This document shows, piece after piece, positions 26,965 to 39,168 of a stretch of DNA of 64,000 nt. Source of the DNA: Notospermus geniculatus. Its lineage: Eukaryota > Nemertea > Pilidiophora > Heteronemertea > Lineidae. The notes below the pieces were generated by a model that was given only the letters and a program-made list of their open reading frames with translations, searched no databases and was not told where the DNA came from. Both the position numbers and the translations under genes were made by a program. The DNA lies in NCBI GenBank assembly GCA_002633025.1, contig NMRB01000023.1:232964-296963 (forward strand). The letters are read 5' to 3'. How positions within the stretch are numbered: position 1 is the first letter of the stretch; each line of letters opens with the position of its first letter.

Positions 26965-27229
26965 CGTTTTTTATCTTTTTTTGTTCATTGTTTTTATTTG
27001 TTTCTTTTTTTCTCTTCCGTGCCGTTTTTATTTCGTGGTGTTTTTTTATTCCATACCTTTGAATTGCCAAAAAGATACAGGACATAGTGAGTGGTCGCTA
27101 TGTCCACACTTGGAGCCTTTTGACACACTCAAACAAGTTATATATTGAACCGGTAATCGCCAAATTGAGAAAATGCCATTGACTGTAATTATTACCAATG
27201 TCACTAAAAAATATTTTCAAACGTTTCAC

Positions 27230-28565
27230 TGAACGCCTCATTTAGCCATTTCGGGTCTAATTATCTATTACGTGGCCTCTCCCGCTTTCGTTTCCAGTGG
27301 TTGCCACCGGTCGACCCATTATACCGTCAGAGTCGCATTTTAATTAATATTATCAATTAGATTATCCAAGTAAAAGCAATTTAATCGCGAAGTCATTGTA
27401 GTGGGTCATTGGTATGCAAATTGGGAGGAGGGTATAACGGCGTGAGACTGCCATTTTAACTTTGTCCCTGTCGTTGCGTGGATTACATGGGCACGGTTCG
27501 TCGTGTTGAGGTCCGTTCTGAGCACTTATCTTTGATACTTCGCTGACATCAGAGGAAAGGCTTGTTTCATCCAATTGACGAGTAGAAAAATCAGAAGTAA
27601 CATTCGTGAAGCAGTAAGCAACAGAGTTTGATACAAACGCTTGTGTGCTGAAATCGTTGGAATTTGTGGTAAGTTGGTCGAAGATATTTGGTGATATTTT
27701 GGGCGGCTAATCTTCTTTCGGGTCCTACTTATTCGGATACATTGTCAACTTCCAGGCCGATTTGTAGAGAAGTTCTCGCTCTAGCCACTCAGCAAGGGAC
27801 TTTGCAGAATTGTTCCGTCACTGCAAACTGCTCGTCCATTTCTATCATTATGACACCAATTAATTCTTGATTTCTTTTATAATTACAGCTTTTTGTCAAA
27901 AAAGAGTGTCATCAGTGAAAGTGGACATATGGTACAGCATCACAACGAGCTTCAGCAATCTTAGAGATATCCCGAAGGATAAACAGTTGAACGGTGGCGG
28001 AACGGTCTAATGGCGACCCGGACAATAGGATCATTGGCCTGAGACGAAGGGCACCCTGTCGTGGGAGACAAGGCTGACACACCGTCATCTTCCCGGAGAG
28101 TGGAGCCTGCGACAGCTGGGACGAACCGAGATCGGGGAGATTAGAATCTTACTTGACGCGTGGAGGCATTGTTGCGGGACGCGCGACGGTAAAAAAGACA
28201 TTCGGTTTAATCTTCTTAAGGAGACACTGATTAGCGTGAAAATTCTTAAACCGTTTCCCATTTCTCTACCGTGAAACAGGCAAGAACTGTTGGATGCTCA
28301 TAGTTTCGACTCTTTTTGTCACAAGGCCAGGGAACGTTCTCACTTTCCGGACCTGTATTCCCAAATTCTCGAAGTTAACCTTCTGGGAGTCACTTTCGTT
28401 GCATTTTTCTGACTAACGCATGATTGGTTCGTCAGTCGCCATAACACCCTGAAACACTGTTCTAACACCTCGCCTTATCAAAATCTCGAAAGTTTGTAAT
28501 TATCATCATCATTTGCGGATTATGACACACTGATCGGGAGAATTTCACATTAGTCATCAAAGCGC
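27230..28565 (+). other. Unannotated flank, possible promoter/5' UTR of the second NK1-like gene
   Basis: No gene recognised. Because exon 28566-28863 lacks a visible upstream exon, its promoter and 5' UTR may lie here. I see no clear TATA box. Confidence 0.3.
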
Positions 28566-28863
28566 ATGATTGATACCGGCGTTCAGACTCCGAGTGGGAA
28601 GACCATGGCTCTAATGGCAAAACAGAGACTTCCCAGCGGTGGCAGTGACTCCGAGGATCCGAAATCTGACTATAGTCGTTCTCCCTCCCCCGTGGGTTCA
28701 CCTCCATCACCCCGGCCACCTAACGGGATCAACTGCACGCCATTTTCTGTTTTGGACATTTTGGATCCCCAGAAGTTCAAGGGCAGGAAGTCGCCAATCA
28801 CGGGCTGTTGCGATGGGACCAGAAGTCACGGCGGCCATCTTGGAAGTTGTGACCAATTGCGAG
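28566..28863 (+). CDS. Second NK1-like homeobox gene, exon 1 (partial gene)
   Basis: An open frame with two candidate starts, ATG at 28566 and ATG at 28605 in a strong ACCATGG context. Residues 24-53 are rich in Ser, Pro and acidic residues (DSEDPKSDYSRSPSP). Residues 58-71 read TPFSVLDILDPQKF, which is the eh1/TN-like motif characteristic of NK1/NKX1 proteins and matches FSVADILDPGKF of the upstream NK1 gene. A good donor, CGAG|GTGAGA, lies at 28864. It leaves the exon in phase 1, exactly as in the upstream gene. The 25 residues between the motif and the donor are not acidic and look less protein-like. I found no homeobox exon for it in the remaining 35 kb, so either the intron is longer than that or the exon is an orphan. 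It is a probable NK1 paralogue. Confidence 0.65.
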
Positions 28864-29281
28864 GTGAGAATTTGTTTATTATNGGGGGGGGGGGTCTATG
28901 CCTGGACATGTGATTAAGTTGCGTACACTCATATTGCAGATAGGCCTACATAAATTGCTAAAGCTCTTGCCATTTGGTCTGCATTTTTCGGTCCGTTTTG
29001 CCCTCAGTGCCAAAGACAGCAACCACTCAGTGGAATCGAATCTTGTAGGCCTACACTGTCTTGGTGCTTTTTCATTGGCTCACCCTTTATAAAGACAGGT
29101 CTGAAATGAACTAAATGCACATCACCATGTACAGTACATGACTGTACGTACTTATATTCAGATAAAAGTCAATGATAGCGTTGGCTTGAAAACATACTTG
29201 ATTTAAAGTGGCTATTGATTATTCTTTGAGACTCGGAACATCTACCTATTCCCTTCCCCTCCTTTCACCTGAATGGGAATA
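28864..29281 (+). other. Start of the putative intron of the second NK1-like gene
   Basis: It contains an ambiguous base at 28883 followed by eleven G (28884-28894), which is probably a homopolymer assembly problem. It also contains GTAGGCCTAC at 29045-29054. No exon is visible. Confidence 0.35.
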
Positions 29282-29353
29282 GCCGTGATCGTATAGTGGT
29301 TAGTACATTGCGTTGTGGCCGCAATAACCCAGGTTCGAATCCTGGTCACGGCA
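29282..29353 (+). tRNA. tRNA-His (anticodon GTG), copy 3
   Basis: Identical to copy 1 over all 72 bases, with six T directly after the discriminator base. Its flanks do not match the 26031-27229 units, so it is a separate insertion or an older copy. It lies in the putative intron of the second NK1-like gene, on the same strand. Confidence 0.97.
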
Positions 29354-31203
29354 TTTTTTCTCGAAAAGGTTTTTTTCAAACGACAATTTTTTTCTTTCCT
29401 ACAAATCATGCACTTATGACACATAGAAGGAAGGACACTGCGAACAACCACGCAAATCAAAATTTACCAACATGCAACCTCTTCGATTCTCACAAGTTCC
29501 GCACCAATGAGAATCTCGTGAGTCAATTGGCTGATTCAAAGGGTCGGCGTTTGACTCACGAGGTCACGTGATAAATGATCCAATCAGAAACGGTTAATGA
29601 TGAGAAATAAATTAACTTGCACTCTCGGAAAATTGCTACTAATAATACATGTACATCTACAAATAAAAAAAGTAGTACCGGTAATGAAATGGAATATGAC
29701 TAAGAATCGTGAAAGGGCTATGTTTGCCTTTTTGGACGTGGGCGATCGATATCGTTGATTTATCTGATAAACAACCGTGACGTGACCAATGTCACACCCC
29801 AGTGATGATGACGTCAGCTCTGCACAGTATCGGACTGGAATGGAAACATCCGGCTTCGGCTGTATATGCCATATTGTTTGTATTGTTTCTGTTTTGATCA
29901 ATAAAATCAAATTCAATTCAATTCAATGGAAGCATCGGCGCCTGTTCACGCCTCTGAGGTTTCCGGCTTCGAACTAAACTTGGTTCCGTGGGCGTCCGCG
30001 TTGGCGCTGGCTGACGATTCGTGTCGGTTTTCTCCTGCTTACATAAAATTCGCCCAATTAATGTTGTCTATATAGCAAAAATAATGGCTGTTGTATTTAG
30101 CGCCCAGCTGGATTCAATATTCTTTAAACAGTATCGAACCTGTACCAAATGTAGGAAATGACAAAAAAGACAAGCACGTCCTCGTTGACGCCAACGCAGG
30201 AAAAAACTGTCACTGCGTTCATCGTATCCAGTTTAATACCTCTTCTCATTAAGACATGTTTAGCGCTAACTTAATTCCTGTCATAGCCCGGTTTATACGG
30301 ACAGCAGATAATTAATTGTCAGGGATCGGAACATCATATTAAATCGAAAATTCAATTAACTTGTAAATGATTCTGTAATCTAGGTCTAAGGGGAGACTGT
30401 TGGTGGATTCCAGCGGATGAGGCGACACAACATTTCAATTAACCAATCTGTCCTTGTTCAGCTTATCACATTGATTACTGGGCCCTCGTGCAGTCTGTTT
30501 CCCTCTAAAATGACTGCATTGTTTCACACTAATACATGTAGTGATGTTCATCTTCCATGCACCCCAGCACCAGCTGGAAGTGTCGGTGGAAAACGGGGAA
30601 ATAATATGATGCCAAAGTTGAAAAATTCCCTTGGTTATGACACAAATGTTGCCTGCTTTGTGCATGCAGGCGGTTCCGAGCCAAATCCTGGTTTCATGAA
30701 CCCCGTTACCTGTTCTTCTTGAAAAGACCACGAAATATCGCCGAATTTTGAAATTTGCCTCCAAGAGTGTTTGTTTCTTGAGTTATCTTCCGAAAAACAT
30801 TGCCAGAGATACAGTCTGAGTGAGAGATACGGAGAATTTCAGTGTAGAAAAGGCTGAATATGAGCGGTCATACATGTACACCCTTAGTCATTAATAAATG
30901 CCCAGCTAACTTTCCGGCATATCTCCATGAATATTTTTCATAGCCACTTTTTCTTTTCATACGCATAATCTAGGGCCACTGGGACACCTTTTAAGACCAT
31001 AAAATTTGAAATCATTACACAACTGTGTTTTTGGCAAAAGTTTGAAATTTGGCCAAAATATCATGTTTTTTTAATAATCACTTGTTCGGATTGAAACTGG
31101 CACTGTTTTGAAGCCAATCTGTTTCTTGACACATGAAAATTTTCGGAATGCTAAAATTCCCATTTAAAGCAAAGTTACAGATGATTTTGTAAAATGGTTT
31201 TCC
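29354..31203. other. Unannotated stretch with a retroelement-like 3' tail
   Basis: No gene recognised. TTTGATCAATAAAATC followed by ATTCAATTCAATTCAATG at 29894-29929 looks like the 3' end of a non-LTR retroelement or SINE with a short tandem tail. No coding part of such an element is visible upstream. Confidence 0.4.
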
Positions 31204-31278
31204 NNNNNNNNNNNNNNNNNNNNNNNNNNNNNNNNNNNNNNNNNNNNNNNNNNNNNNNNNNNNNNNNNNNNNNNNNNN
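31204..31278. other. Assembly gap (75 N)
   Basis: A run of 75 unknown bases. It directly abuts a 32-bp minisatellite, so the gap most likely hides more copies of that repeat. Confidence 0.95.
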
Positions 31279-31405
31279 ATGGTTTAGAAAAGGCGTTGTT
31301 TTTGGCTGCGATGGTTTAGAAAAGGCGTTGTTTTTGGCTGCGATGGTTTAGAAAAGGCGTTGTTTTTGGCTGCGATGGTTTAGAAAAGGCGTTGTTTTGG
31401 GTGCG
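31279..31405. repeat. Minisatellite, 32-bp unit, four copies visible
   Basis: The unit begins ATGGTTTAGAAAAGGCGTTG. Three copies are identical and the last is shortened and altered (TTTTGGGTGCG). The array runs into the gap on its left, so its true length is unknown. Confidence 0.9.
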
Positions 31406-34400
31406 ATGCATAGTAACAATGCTTAAATCATATGTAAACCTAGACTTATGGTCTATTGTTACCGACACAAACGAAGTCAAGCCACATGTAAATGATGTAA
31501 ATTCATCGCAATTCGGCACTTTCCATTGTCCAGCTGTTTAAGCCATCGCACTGGGACTATCTTGTCCGCCGGATCAGAAACATCAAACTGAAGTCACCAG
31601 AAAAGAGAATAATCAGCTAATTAGCAGCAATGCCACTAATTAGCATAAGTTAATGAGATCCAACGTGGCGCCATTAATCACTGTATAATGTCTTAATTCT
31701 AGTTGGGTTTGTCTTGTGACTGTTTTGTCGCGCTGGGTTAGTACACGGTGATCTGCCATCTTGAATACGGCCTCCCTGGGGACCAGGCTAACCCCATGGA
31801 TTGGGATCTTACCGCCAGATGCCTAGGGAGAATACATAATGAAGAGGCTCGTAAAGAAATAAGATCATAATAAGTTCATTACACCATAAGAGTATGAATA
31901 ATATGTATCAATGTTGACGGCGTCGTTAATCATAATCAGTGAATCCTTGCTGGCATTTGAACGGTCGGTTAAACCGGGATGGATTACGGTGCATTAGCCG
32001 ACATGGGTGGGTTCGTCCGGAGGGTGGACACCGTCCATCCTACTGGGGCAAGGCCAACATCCTAATGACCATGGGAACATCTTGCGGTTAGCATTAACCA
32101 ACCCCAGCCTTGATGTAATGACTACCATACCCTCGAGAGGTGAACGAGCGAATTAGGCCCCATCCCTCTTTCTTGGACACTTGTGTATCTCCGAATATAA
32201 AAATCTCTTGCACGAATATTGTGTGTCATTCCGTGCTTTTCGCCTACATATCCTTGATTCCCAGGAATTTTCAAAAAACGTTTGCTAATTGCATGCTAAA
32301 TGCAGTTAGTTTTTGAGCGATATCTACTTCCGGTTTGGAAGCAGACGGGCGCAACGACGTCATGGAAAAACGAAACCCGCTTATGACAATGACAATGTCG
32401 CTTACAACAATAACAAATATCACATCTTTTGTTCCTTCTTTTATAACAAATGAAAGGGAACGTATCCAGTCCAAACACAAACACGGTCCATCTGTTATGG
32501 TCAGGTCTAACAATGTGGAACAGATGGTAGAAAATAAGAAACTCATGTTTTTAATTATGCACGAATTTAAAGAAAACAATATCCTCTTAAAAATGTTGAA
32601 TTTAATCATGTCCGTAAGCGATCTATTGTCCTTCATAAACAATTGTTTCTTTCGGGGTGAATTTCATTGTGCATGTTATGCACACTCGAGGTACGTGCAT
32701 ATAGCACATTCAAAACTCAACGCCGGGCATAACAGCTATCCAAAATACATGTAGTCATGATCTTTCATCTTCGTGGTTTCCATTGGCATGAACGGCCTGT
32801 TTTTTCGACATCATCATGCGTTGGCAATAACGCAAAGTTGGGGACAAAAGTATACAGCTGTGAGCAAACCCATGATGTACTTTTTGTACGGCATTTATGC
32901 GAAAGACACCCTTTAACGGAAGCATTTATACTAAGGATGCGCATAATCAAACGGCTTAACTAGGATCTCTCTCCGAACTCGCAGTCCGCCCGACAAATCA
33001 TTCAATACATCATTACGATCCTATTAAGCGGTGTATATCATCCAGCGCCGACCCTGCCCCAGAACTCAATCATGCAGGATTACTAACTAAAGATTCAATC
33101 GGGCCGGTCTAAGAAGCGATAAGTTGTACAGCAGCCTTAGACCATCTAATTGAATCGCGATATCCCCCATTTCCATGTCAAGATAGAATTGACTCTCATA
33201 ATTATCCATTATAGCGTGACTGATTAGGCAAAATCTCGTTTATATGCTAGATATGTAATTAATATGATCCGTGTTGGCCTGTGGTGATCAGACATGGTAA
33301 TGGCCACCGTCAGGCTGTCAGAGGTGTCAACTAAACCATGATTTGTATCCAAATTAGGATGATTGAGATCAAATTCTACGGCGGTGGATATGAAAGTGGA
33401 AATTTTGAAATCTAGTTTCTTAGTTTGTAAGAGTTATGCTCATTGATTCTTGAATATCAAATATTTCAAGCAAATAAAGAGAAGTGATATTGAATCTATG
33501 AGTGATTTATTCATTCAAATCCTTTTGACTGTCGTACAAAATGAAGTAAGAAGGTAGAGAAGAAAATATTTTGGCAGCTTTCTCTCCGTCCAAACACGTA
33601 TCGAGGTCCGTGACGGTTCAAACATGGCCGTGTGCAGCCTCTTTGTTGATAGCCGATCGCCGAATCCTCCAATTGTTATTTCGACACTATCTTGTATAGC
33701 CAGCATCCCTCTGATAGTTTGGACAAGATACCAAATGTATCATTTCCATTAACTTCGCTTATTCGCTAGACATACCGTAATCGTCACTTCTCCCAAGTGA
33801 GGCAGAAAATCTAATGGTGGACGCGCTCGGCAAAACGATTTCAAATCACTGTGTTTTTGAATAAATATGTTGAGAGGTTCCAAGGGGGCCCTCGAGCGCT
33901 GGGACAATAACGGTTTATTTGCTGAGGTATTGTGTTCAAATGAGATTGAGGGGTACTCGAGATTGCTTCAACCCACAGAGGTAATGGCTGTTAAATCATG
34001 AAAATGGGTCTTAATTCCCGTTAGCACCGGTATCATATTAACTACTCAAACGAAAATATCAATTTTTGTTTGCGCAGCCATCAGCAGTGAGTTTTATACA
34101 AACATTGCTCGCTGCGCTGAACAATTCCTCGTCTTATTTTCTCCGTGTACGCATCATGTCCAATGTTTGATATCGCACGGCTGGTTCGCAGGCCTCTTGA
34201 CTCTGTCCCCTGGTTGTTGGTGTAATCAAGCCCAGACTGTATTGACAGGGAATCCGTGGTGTTGACACTGAAATGGATGAGCTGTATTATTATTAATAAC
34301 TTAATGAAACACGATTTCTAATTATATCAGCCGACAAAAAAAGAATCCAAAATTACGTTGAAGTGATTGAGGATTGTACATTTCACTACACGTATATATT

Positions 34401-34878
34401 CATCTTTTCAACGCCCCCCCCCCCCCCCATCTTGGTTTCTACGAAGATTTTGTGCGCGCGCGCCTATCTGGTGGGCCAAAGAACGCATATGATTGGTCAG
34501 GAGATACGAATTTGCCCATGCCCCAGATGTAACTGCGCATGTGCAGTTGGGACGTTGGGAAGAAATCCAAGATGGCAGGGCCCATTGAAACGATGAATAA
34601 AGTTGTATGTTTCACTAAACAAATGTCCATTTTGAGAGCCTTCTGGACCTCGGGCAGATGGACCCAGAAGAGGTGCCTTCCACTTGAATTAGTTGGCTAC
34701 AATCGATGAGTGCACCATCCGTTAACTTAGTGTAATGGCACCCTCAGTAAATGAGCCGTGTGCTCAAGTTCACTGTAACACCGTAACCTTCTCTCGGATC
34801 GCACAGGGAGTTTCAGCCGGTGTAACAGTTAAGAATGTCCCCGTGTAAAGTGTGTCCGCTTCTATTGTTACATGGACC
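31406..34878. other. Unannotated stretch with homeodomain sites
   Basis: No gene recognised. It contains GCTAATTAGC (31616-31625), CTAATTAG (31636-31643) and ATTAAT (31673-31678) close together, and a run of 15 C at 34414-34428. The 139-codon open frame at 32335-32754 is matched by a long open frame on the other strand and has no domain signature. Confidence 0.4.
31616..31678. promoter_or_regulatory. Candidate homeodomain-binding cluster
   Basis: Three TAATTA-type sites in 63 bases, the first a perfect 10-base palindrome (GCTAATTAGC). The surroundings are unique-looking and AT-rich. Function is inferred only from site density. Confidence 0.3.
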
Positions 34879-34915
34879 CTTGGAGGAATTATACTGTCAG
34901 TATAATTCCTCCAAG
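34879..34915. repeat. Perfect inverted repeat, 18-bp arms, 1-base centre
   Basis: CTTGGAGGAATTATACTG, a single T, then its exact reverse complement. The absence of a loop makes a microRNA precursor or normal RNA hairpin unlikely. It may be a DNA-level palindrome or a scar of a foldback element. Confidence 0.8.
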
Positions 34916-36531
34916 ATGGACCTGATTAAGGTGCATGGCGATAGAAAGTAATCACCAGAGATAGGGTCTTTTGTTCTTAGGACAGTTTTTCCTGGGGACA
35001 TTCTATCCTTTCACAACTTTCTGATACCAACAGCCCTTACATTGAAAAACGCTGCTTCAGTTAAATCGACTATTCAAAATTAGTCACCCAGATGAGATCC
35101 GACGATTTTTTTCTTTCGTCGCCTGGTGAGGGTTCGTGAGATGAGATTCTTGTCAAGTCCCTGTAGTGCCATATCCCGAACAGATCCGAGCTCGGCTTTT
35201 AAACAACTCGTTTCTCTTCACGATCGAATAAGCGTTATTCGTCGGAGCGGCAACCCGGGCCATCATATCAATCTCTTCGTCTTTATGAGACGTTTATACC
35301 ATGATTCCAGTCAGGTCCCGGGCACCCTCTCTTGCGACTCTATTACACTTCCTTACGGCCCATTGCACCCAATATATAATTTCATAGCGATCCTCAGCCG
35401 CCCATCCGGGTATTCAGACTCGCTGCTTCCGGTGAAATGAACCGGAAGTAACTGAGGAATTATGGGTTTTAAATTTTGTTTTCGGTAATGGTTTAATAGG
35501 ATTCACGGAGGCGAAACATATTAAGAGATAGCGGAGCCACTGAGACAAAAGCAAAAACATAATAGCTTGCAATTACGGTCGCTTGTCTTCCCCATCATCA
35601 TTTGTTATAAACAATCAGGGATATAAGATGGCGGTGTCTTGGGATGGACACATAATGATGTCAGGCCGGGCAAAAAAGATTGTGTTGCGGAATCGAAAGA
35701 CGTAGGCCTAATTACAGAAGCCAGATTTCTAATGATAGGCCCACAGAAGAGGTGGGCGTGGGGTTGGAACCTGGATGATCGGCTAGTCTGTGGGCCTGAA
35801 TTCGTCCGTAGCTCTGATACCACTCCCATATTGTACCAAGCTGCATGTGCGAGAAGCTTTATTTTATAGGTTTGACCCAACTGTTTTACCATGAGGACTA
35901 AGACTTCAGTACCTCTGCTTACGAGGGACTGAAGTGAGGGGTGGAAGTCCGTCGGACGGTTGACCACTCCACCTCCAAACAAGCCAAGGAATGAAATGAA
36001 AGGGTGGAGTGTACGAACAGCCGGGGTTCATTTTCCTCCCAATCCCACGCTGGACATCAATGTTCTGTGTCACCAATACTCCTGATGTGAATTTTGATGT
36101 TCCTCTTGCTTTGCCTAATGATGTTATGTTGGAGGGGATGGTGATGCGGTGGCTGGGCCGGGCGGAACAGCCGGTTATCAATGACGGAGCCATAACGTCA
36201 AATGCTCCCAAGACGCCACGGTATCTTACGCTACATTTACCAGCAGAGGACAAGAACGCTTGATGTTATCTGAACATAATTTGTTCTACATTAATGTTAC
36301 GAGATAGCCATGTTAGTTGATGAGGACATTTGACTAAGAGTCCTAGTGGCAAAAGGCTTGATCGCATGGTGGCGTAGGCTACTCTTGTTGCTAAAGGATG
36401 GCACCATCAAGGAAAGAGGATACAAATTCGTTGTGTCAAAAATTAAGTGGAAAAAAAATAAATGTACAAAAATAACCGTTCTGAAAAAGGAAAAAAGAAA
36501 TAACAAAAAACGATGAGTATAGAAAAAAACT
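34916..36531. other. Unannotated stretch left of the tRNA array
   Basis: Several overlapping open frames on both strands (for example 36009-36263 on + and 35605-35982 on -), none with a recognisable domain. GTAGGCCTA occurs at 35702-35710. I do not call a gene here. Confidence 0.35.
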
Positions 36532-36603
36532 TGCCGTGACCAGGATTCGAACCTGGGTTATTGCGGCCACAACGCAATGTACTAACCACTATACGATCAC
36601 GGC
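36532..36603 (-). tRNA. tRNA-His (anticodon GTG), copy 4
   Basis: All 72 bases match copy 1 on the minus strand. A terminator of seven T follows to the left. It is the leftmost gene of the minus-strand array. Confidence 0.97.
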
Positions 36604-36795
36604 TATTGCGACGATGCTGTCGGGGGCGTTCCCCAACAGGGGCGACTCCTTACGGTCGAACAGGCCTCCCGTCATGGCAGTTCCAGATCGTTCAACTATT
36701 CGCCAAGCATGACATAAAACAGATGGACCTTCCCATCACATCGACCTAAAAACAAAAAAAAGAAAGAAAAAAACGAAGTTGAGAATAGAAAATAG

Positions 36796-36867
36796 TGCCG
36801 TGACCAGGATTCGAACCTGGGTTATTGCGGCCACAACGCAATGTACTAACCACTATACGATCACGGC
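36796..36867 (-). tRNA. tRNA-His (anticodon GTG), copy 5
   Basis: Identical to copy 1. It has the weakest terminator of the set, four T after a short CTA spacer. Confidence 0.97.
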
Positions 36868-37442
36868 TATTGCGAACACGTGTCTCCAAGATGTTCCCAG
36901 CAGAAGAGATTCTTGGCAACCGAAGGCCAACAGTCATGGCAGTTCCAGATTGGTGGCGCGGACAAAACATGAATATGAACCAATATTGTTGCACTCCCTT
37001 GAAATCTGTGAGCTTAAAGCTGAAGATGGGAGGTGGAAAATGAGGGGGTGGGCGCGCCTGAGAAAGTAAGGAGGAACATAAGGAGGAAGGAAGTTTATTT
37101 CTCTCAAAACCTCATCAAAGGGTACCAAAGTACACGCGACTTGTCTTTTTGGCAGCCCACATGTAATGGTGGCTATTCCTGTTTAGCACTGTTTAGTGGA
37201 TTTTACAAAAGCTGGAGGGTCTTTTTTCCTTCTTGTCAGGCTGTAAGTCTACGGTGCTGCCATCTTCCTGTAGCAAGAAGAACCGTACTGCAATGTTGTT
37301 CGGAGTCGACAGGCTCATGATCAGCTGAAGAACACTGTTCTCCAAATGGAGCAAAAGTCAGACGGATGGATCTTCCCATCATAAGACCGAAAAAGGAAAA
37401 AAGAATTAAAAAAACAAAAGATGAGTGTAATAGAAAAAAACG

Positions 37443-37514
37443 TGCCGTGACCAGGATTCGAACCTGGGTTATTGCGGCCACAACGCAATGTACTAACCAC
37501 TATACGATCACGGC
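37443..37514 (-). tRNA. tRNA-His (anticodon GTG), copy 6
   Basis: Identical to copy 1, with a terminator of seven T. It lies 647 bases from copy 5 because a longer unit separates them. Confidence 0.97.
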
Positions 37515-37708
37515 CATTGCGACGCTGCTGTCAGGGGCGTTCCCCAACAGAAGCGACTCCTTACTGTCGAACAGGCCTCCCGTCATGGCAGTTCCAGATT
37601 GTTCAACTGTTCTCCTAGCATGGCAAAAGACAGATGGACCTCCCCATCACATCAACCTAAAAATAAAAAAAAGAAATTAAAAAAAACGAAGATGAGAGTC
37701 GAAAAAAC

Positions 37709-37780
37709 TGCCGTGACCAGGATTCGAACCTGGGTTATTGCGGCCACAACGCAATGTACTAACCACTATACGATCACGGC
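37709..37780 (-). tRNA. tRNA-His (anticodon GTG), copy 7
   Basis: Identical to copy 1, with a terminator of six T. It belongs to a short unit, 266 bases from copy 6. Confidence 0.97.
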
Positions 37781-38182
37781 TATTGCGGACACGGCTCCTC
37801 CCAGCAGAAGAGACTCTTTGCAACCGAAGGACAGCATGTCATGTCAGTTCCAGATTGGCGCGGACAAGACATGAACGGACCAATATTGTTTCACTCCCGT
37901 GAAATCCGGATTGGGTAGGCCTAATGTACTGTGAGCTTCAAGCTGAAGATGGGAGGTTAAAAATGAGGGGGGGGGGCCGTTAGAAAGTAAGTCAGGCTGT
38001 AAGACGACAGTGTTGCCATCTTGCTCTAGGAAGAAGAACCGTGCTGCAATGTTGCTCGGTGGCGATAGGCTCAGCCACCAAGAACTGTTCTCCAAGCATG
38101 ACATAAGAGAGATCGATCTTCCCATCACATCGATCAAAAAAGAAAAAGAAATTTAAAAAAAGAAGATGAGAGTAGAAAAAAG

Positions 38183-38254
38183 TGCCGTGACCAGGATTCG
38201 AACCTGGGTTATTGCGGCCACAACGCAATGTACTAACCACTATACGATCACGGC
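38183..38254 (-). tRNA. tRNA-His (anticodon GTG), copy 8
   Basis: Identical to copy 1, with a terminator of six T. The 474-base interval to copy 7 contains a G-run near 37970. Confidence 0.97.
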
Positions 38255-38645
38255 TATTGCGAACACGGCTCTTCCCGGTCTCTCTGCAACCGAAGGCCAG
38301 CAGTCATGGCAGTTCCAGATTGGCGCGGACAAGACATGAATTGATCAATTTTGTTGGCAGCCCACATGGATACCAAATGTAATGGTGTTCCTATTTAGTG
38401 GCTTAACCAAAAGCAAGGGGGTCTTTTTTCCTTTGTCAGGGTGTAAGTCTACGGTGTTGCCATCTTGCTGTAGCAAGAAGAATCACACTGCAATGTTCGG
38501 TGTCGATAGTCTCAGCCGCTACCAATCACTTAAAGAAAAACTGAGTGTTCTCCAAACGGGGAAAAAAGTGAAATGGATCGTCTCGTCACCTCGACCGAAA
38601 AAGGAAAAAAGAAATAAAAAACAAAAGATGAGTACAGAAAAAACG

Positions 38646-38717
38646 TGCCGTGACCAGGATTCGAACCTGGGTTATTGCGGCCACAACGCAATGTACTAAC
38701 CACTATACGATCACGGC
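38646..38717 (-). tRNA. tRNA-His (anticodon GTG), copy 9
   Basis: Identical to copy 1, with a terminator of six T. Confidence 0.97.
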
Positions 38718-38904
38718 TATTGCGTACACGAGTATCACACGTTTTCCCAGCAGCACAGAGTTCTAACTGTCGAACAGGCCTCCAGTCATGGCAGTTTCAG
38801 ATTGTTCAACTCGTTCTCCAAGCATGACCTATGGACCTTCCCATCACATCGAGCAAAAAGAAAAAAGAAATAAAAAAACCCAAAAGATACGAGTAGAAAA
38901 AAAC

Positions 38905-38976
38905 TGCCGTGACCAGGATTCGAACCTGGGTTATTGCGGCCACAACGCAATGTACTAACCACTATACGATCACGGC
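38905..38976 (-). tRNA. tRNA-His (anticodon GTG), copy 10
   Basis: Identical to copy 1, with a terminator of seven T. It belongs to a short unit, 259 bases from copy 9. Confidence 0.97.
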
Positions 38977-39168
38977 TATTGCGAACACGGTCGTCTAGCT
39001 CGTTCCCAACAGGAGAGAGTCCTAACTGTCGAACGTACAGGCCTCCAGTCATGGCAGTTCCGGATCGTTCAACTGGTTATCCAAGCATGACAAAAGACCG
39101 ATGGACCATCACCCATCGCCTAAAAAGAAAAAAGAAATAAAAAACAATAGATAAGAGTAGAAAAAAAA

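Larger units (their letters stand above)
26031..27229 (+). repeat. Tandem duplication of a tRNA-His unit (575 and 624 bp)
   Basis: Unit 1 (26031-26605) and unit 2 (26606-27229) both begin TTTGCACACCTCGAACTTTG and each carries one tRNA-His gene. Shared upstream sequence includes TGTGGCCACATTTCACCG, and shared downstream sequence includes AAGTTATATATTG. The tRNA gene was therefore copied together with several hundred bases of flank. Confidence 0.85.

Noticed and set aside
29242-29460. Open frames that read through tRNA-His genes (also at 26670, 36779, 37366, 38786)
   Set aside because: These are translations of tRNA sequence (recurrent TRIRTWVIAATTQ), not proteins.
32335-32754. 139-codon open frame on the + strand
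   Set aside because: The minus strand is also open over most of it (32271-32642). Composition is repetitive (MTMTMSLTT) and no family is recognisable.
34879-34915. Perfect inverted repeat considered as a microRNA precursor
   Set aside because: A one-base centre leaves no loop, and the arms are perfectly paired and too short for a precursor.
35605-36263. Open frames on both strands left of the tRNA array
   Set aside because: No domain, no splice-supported continuation, and both strands open.
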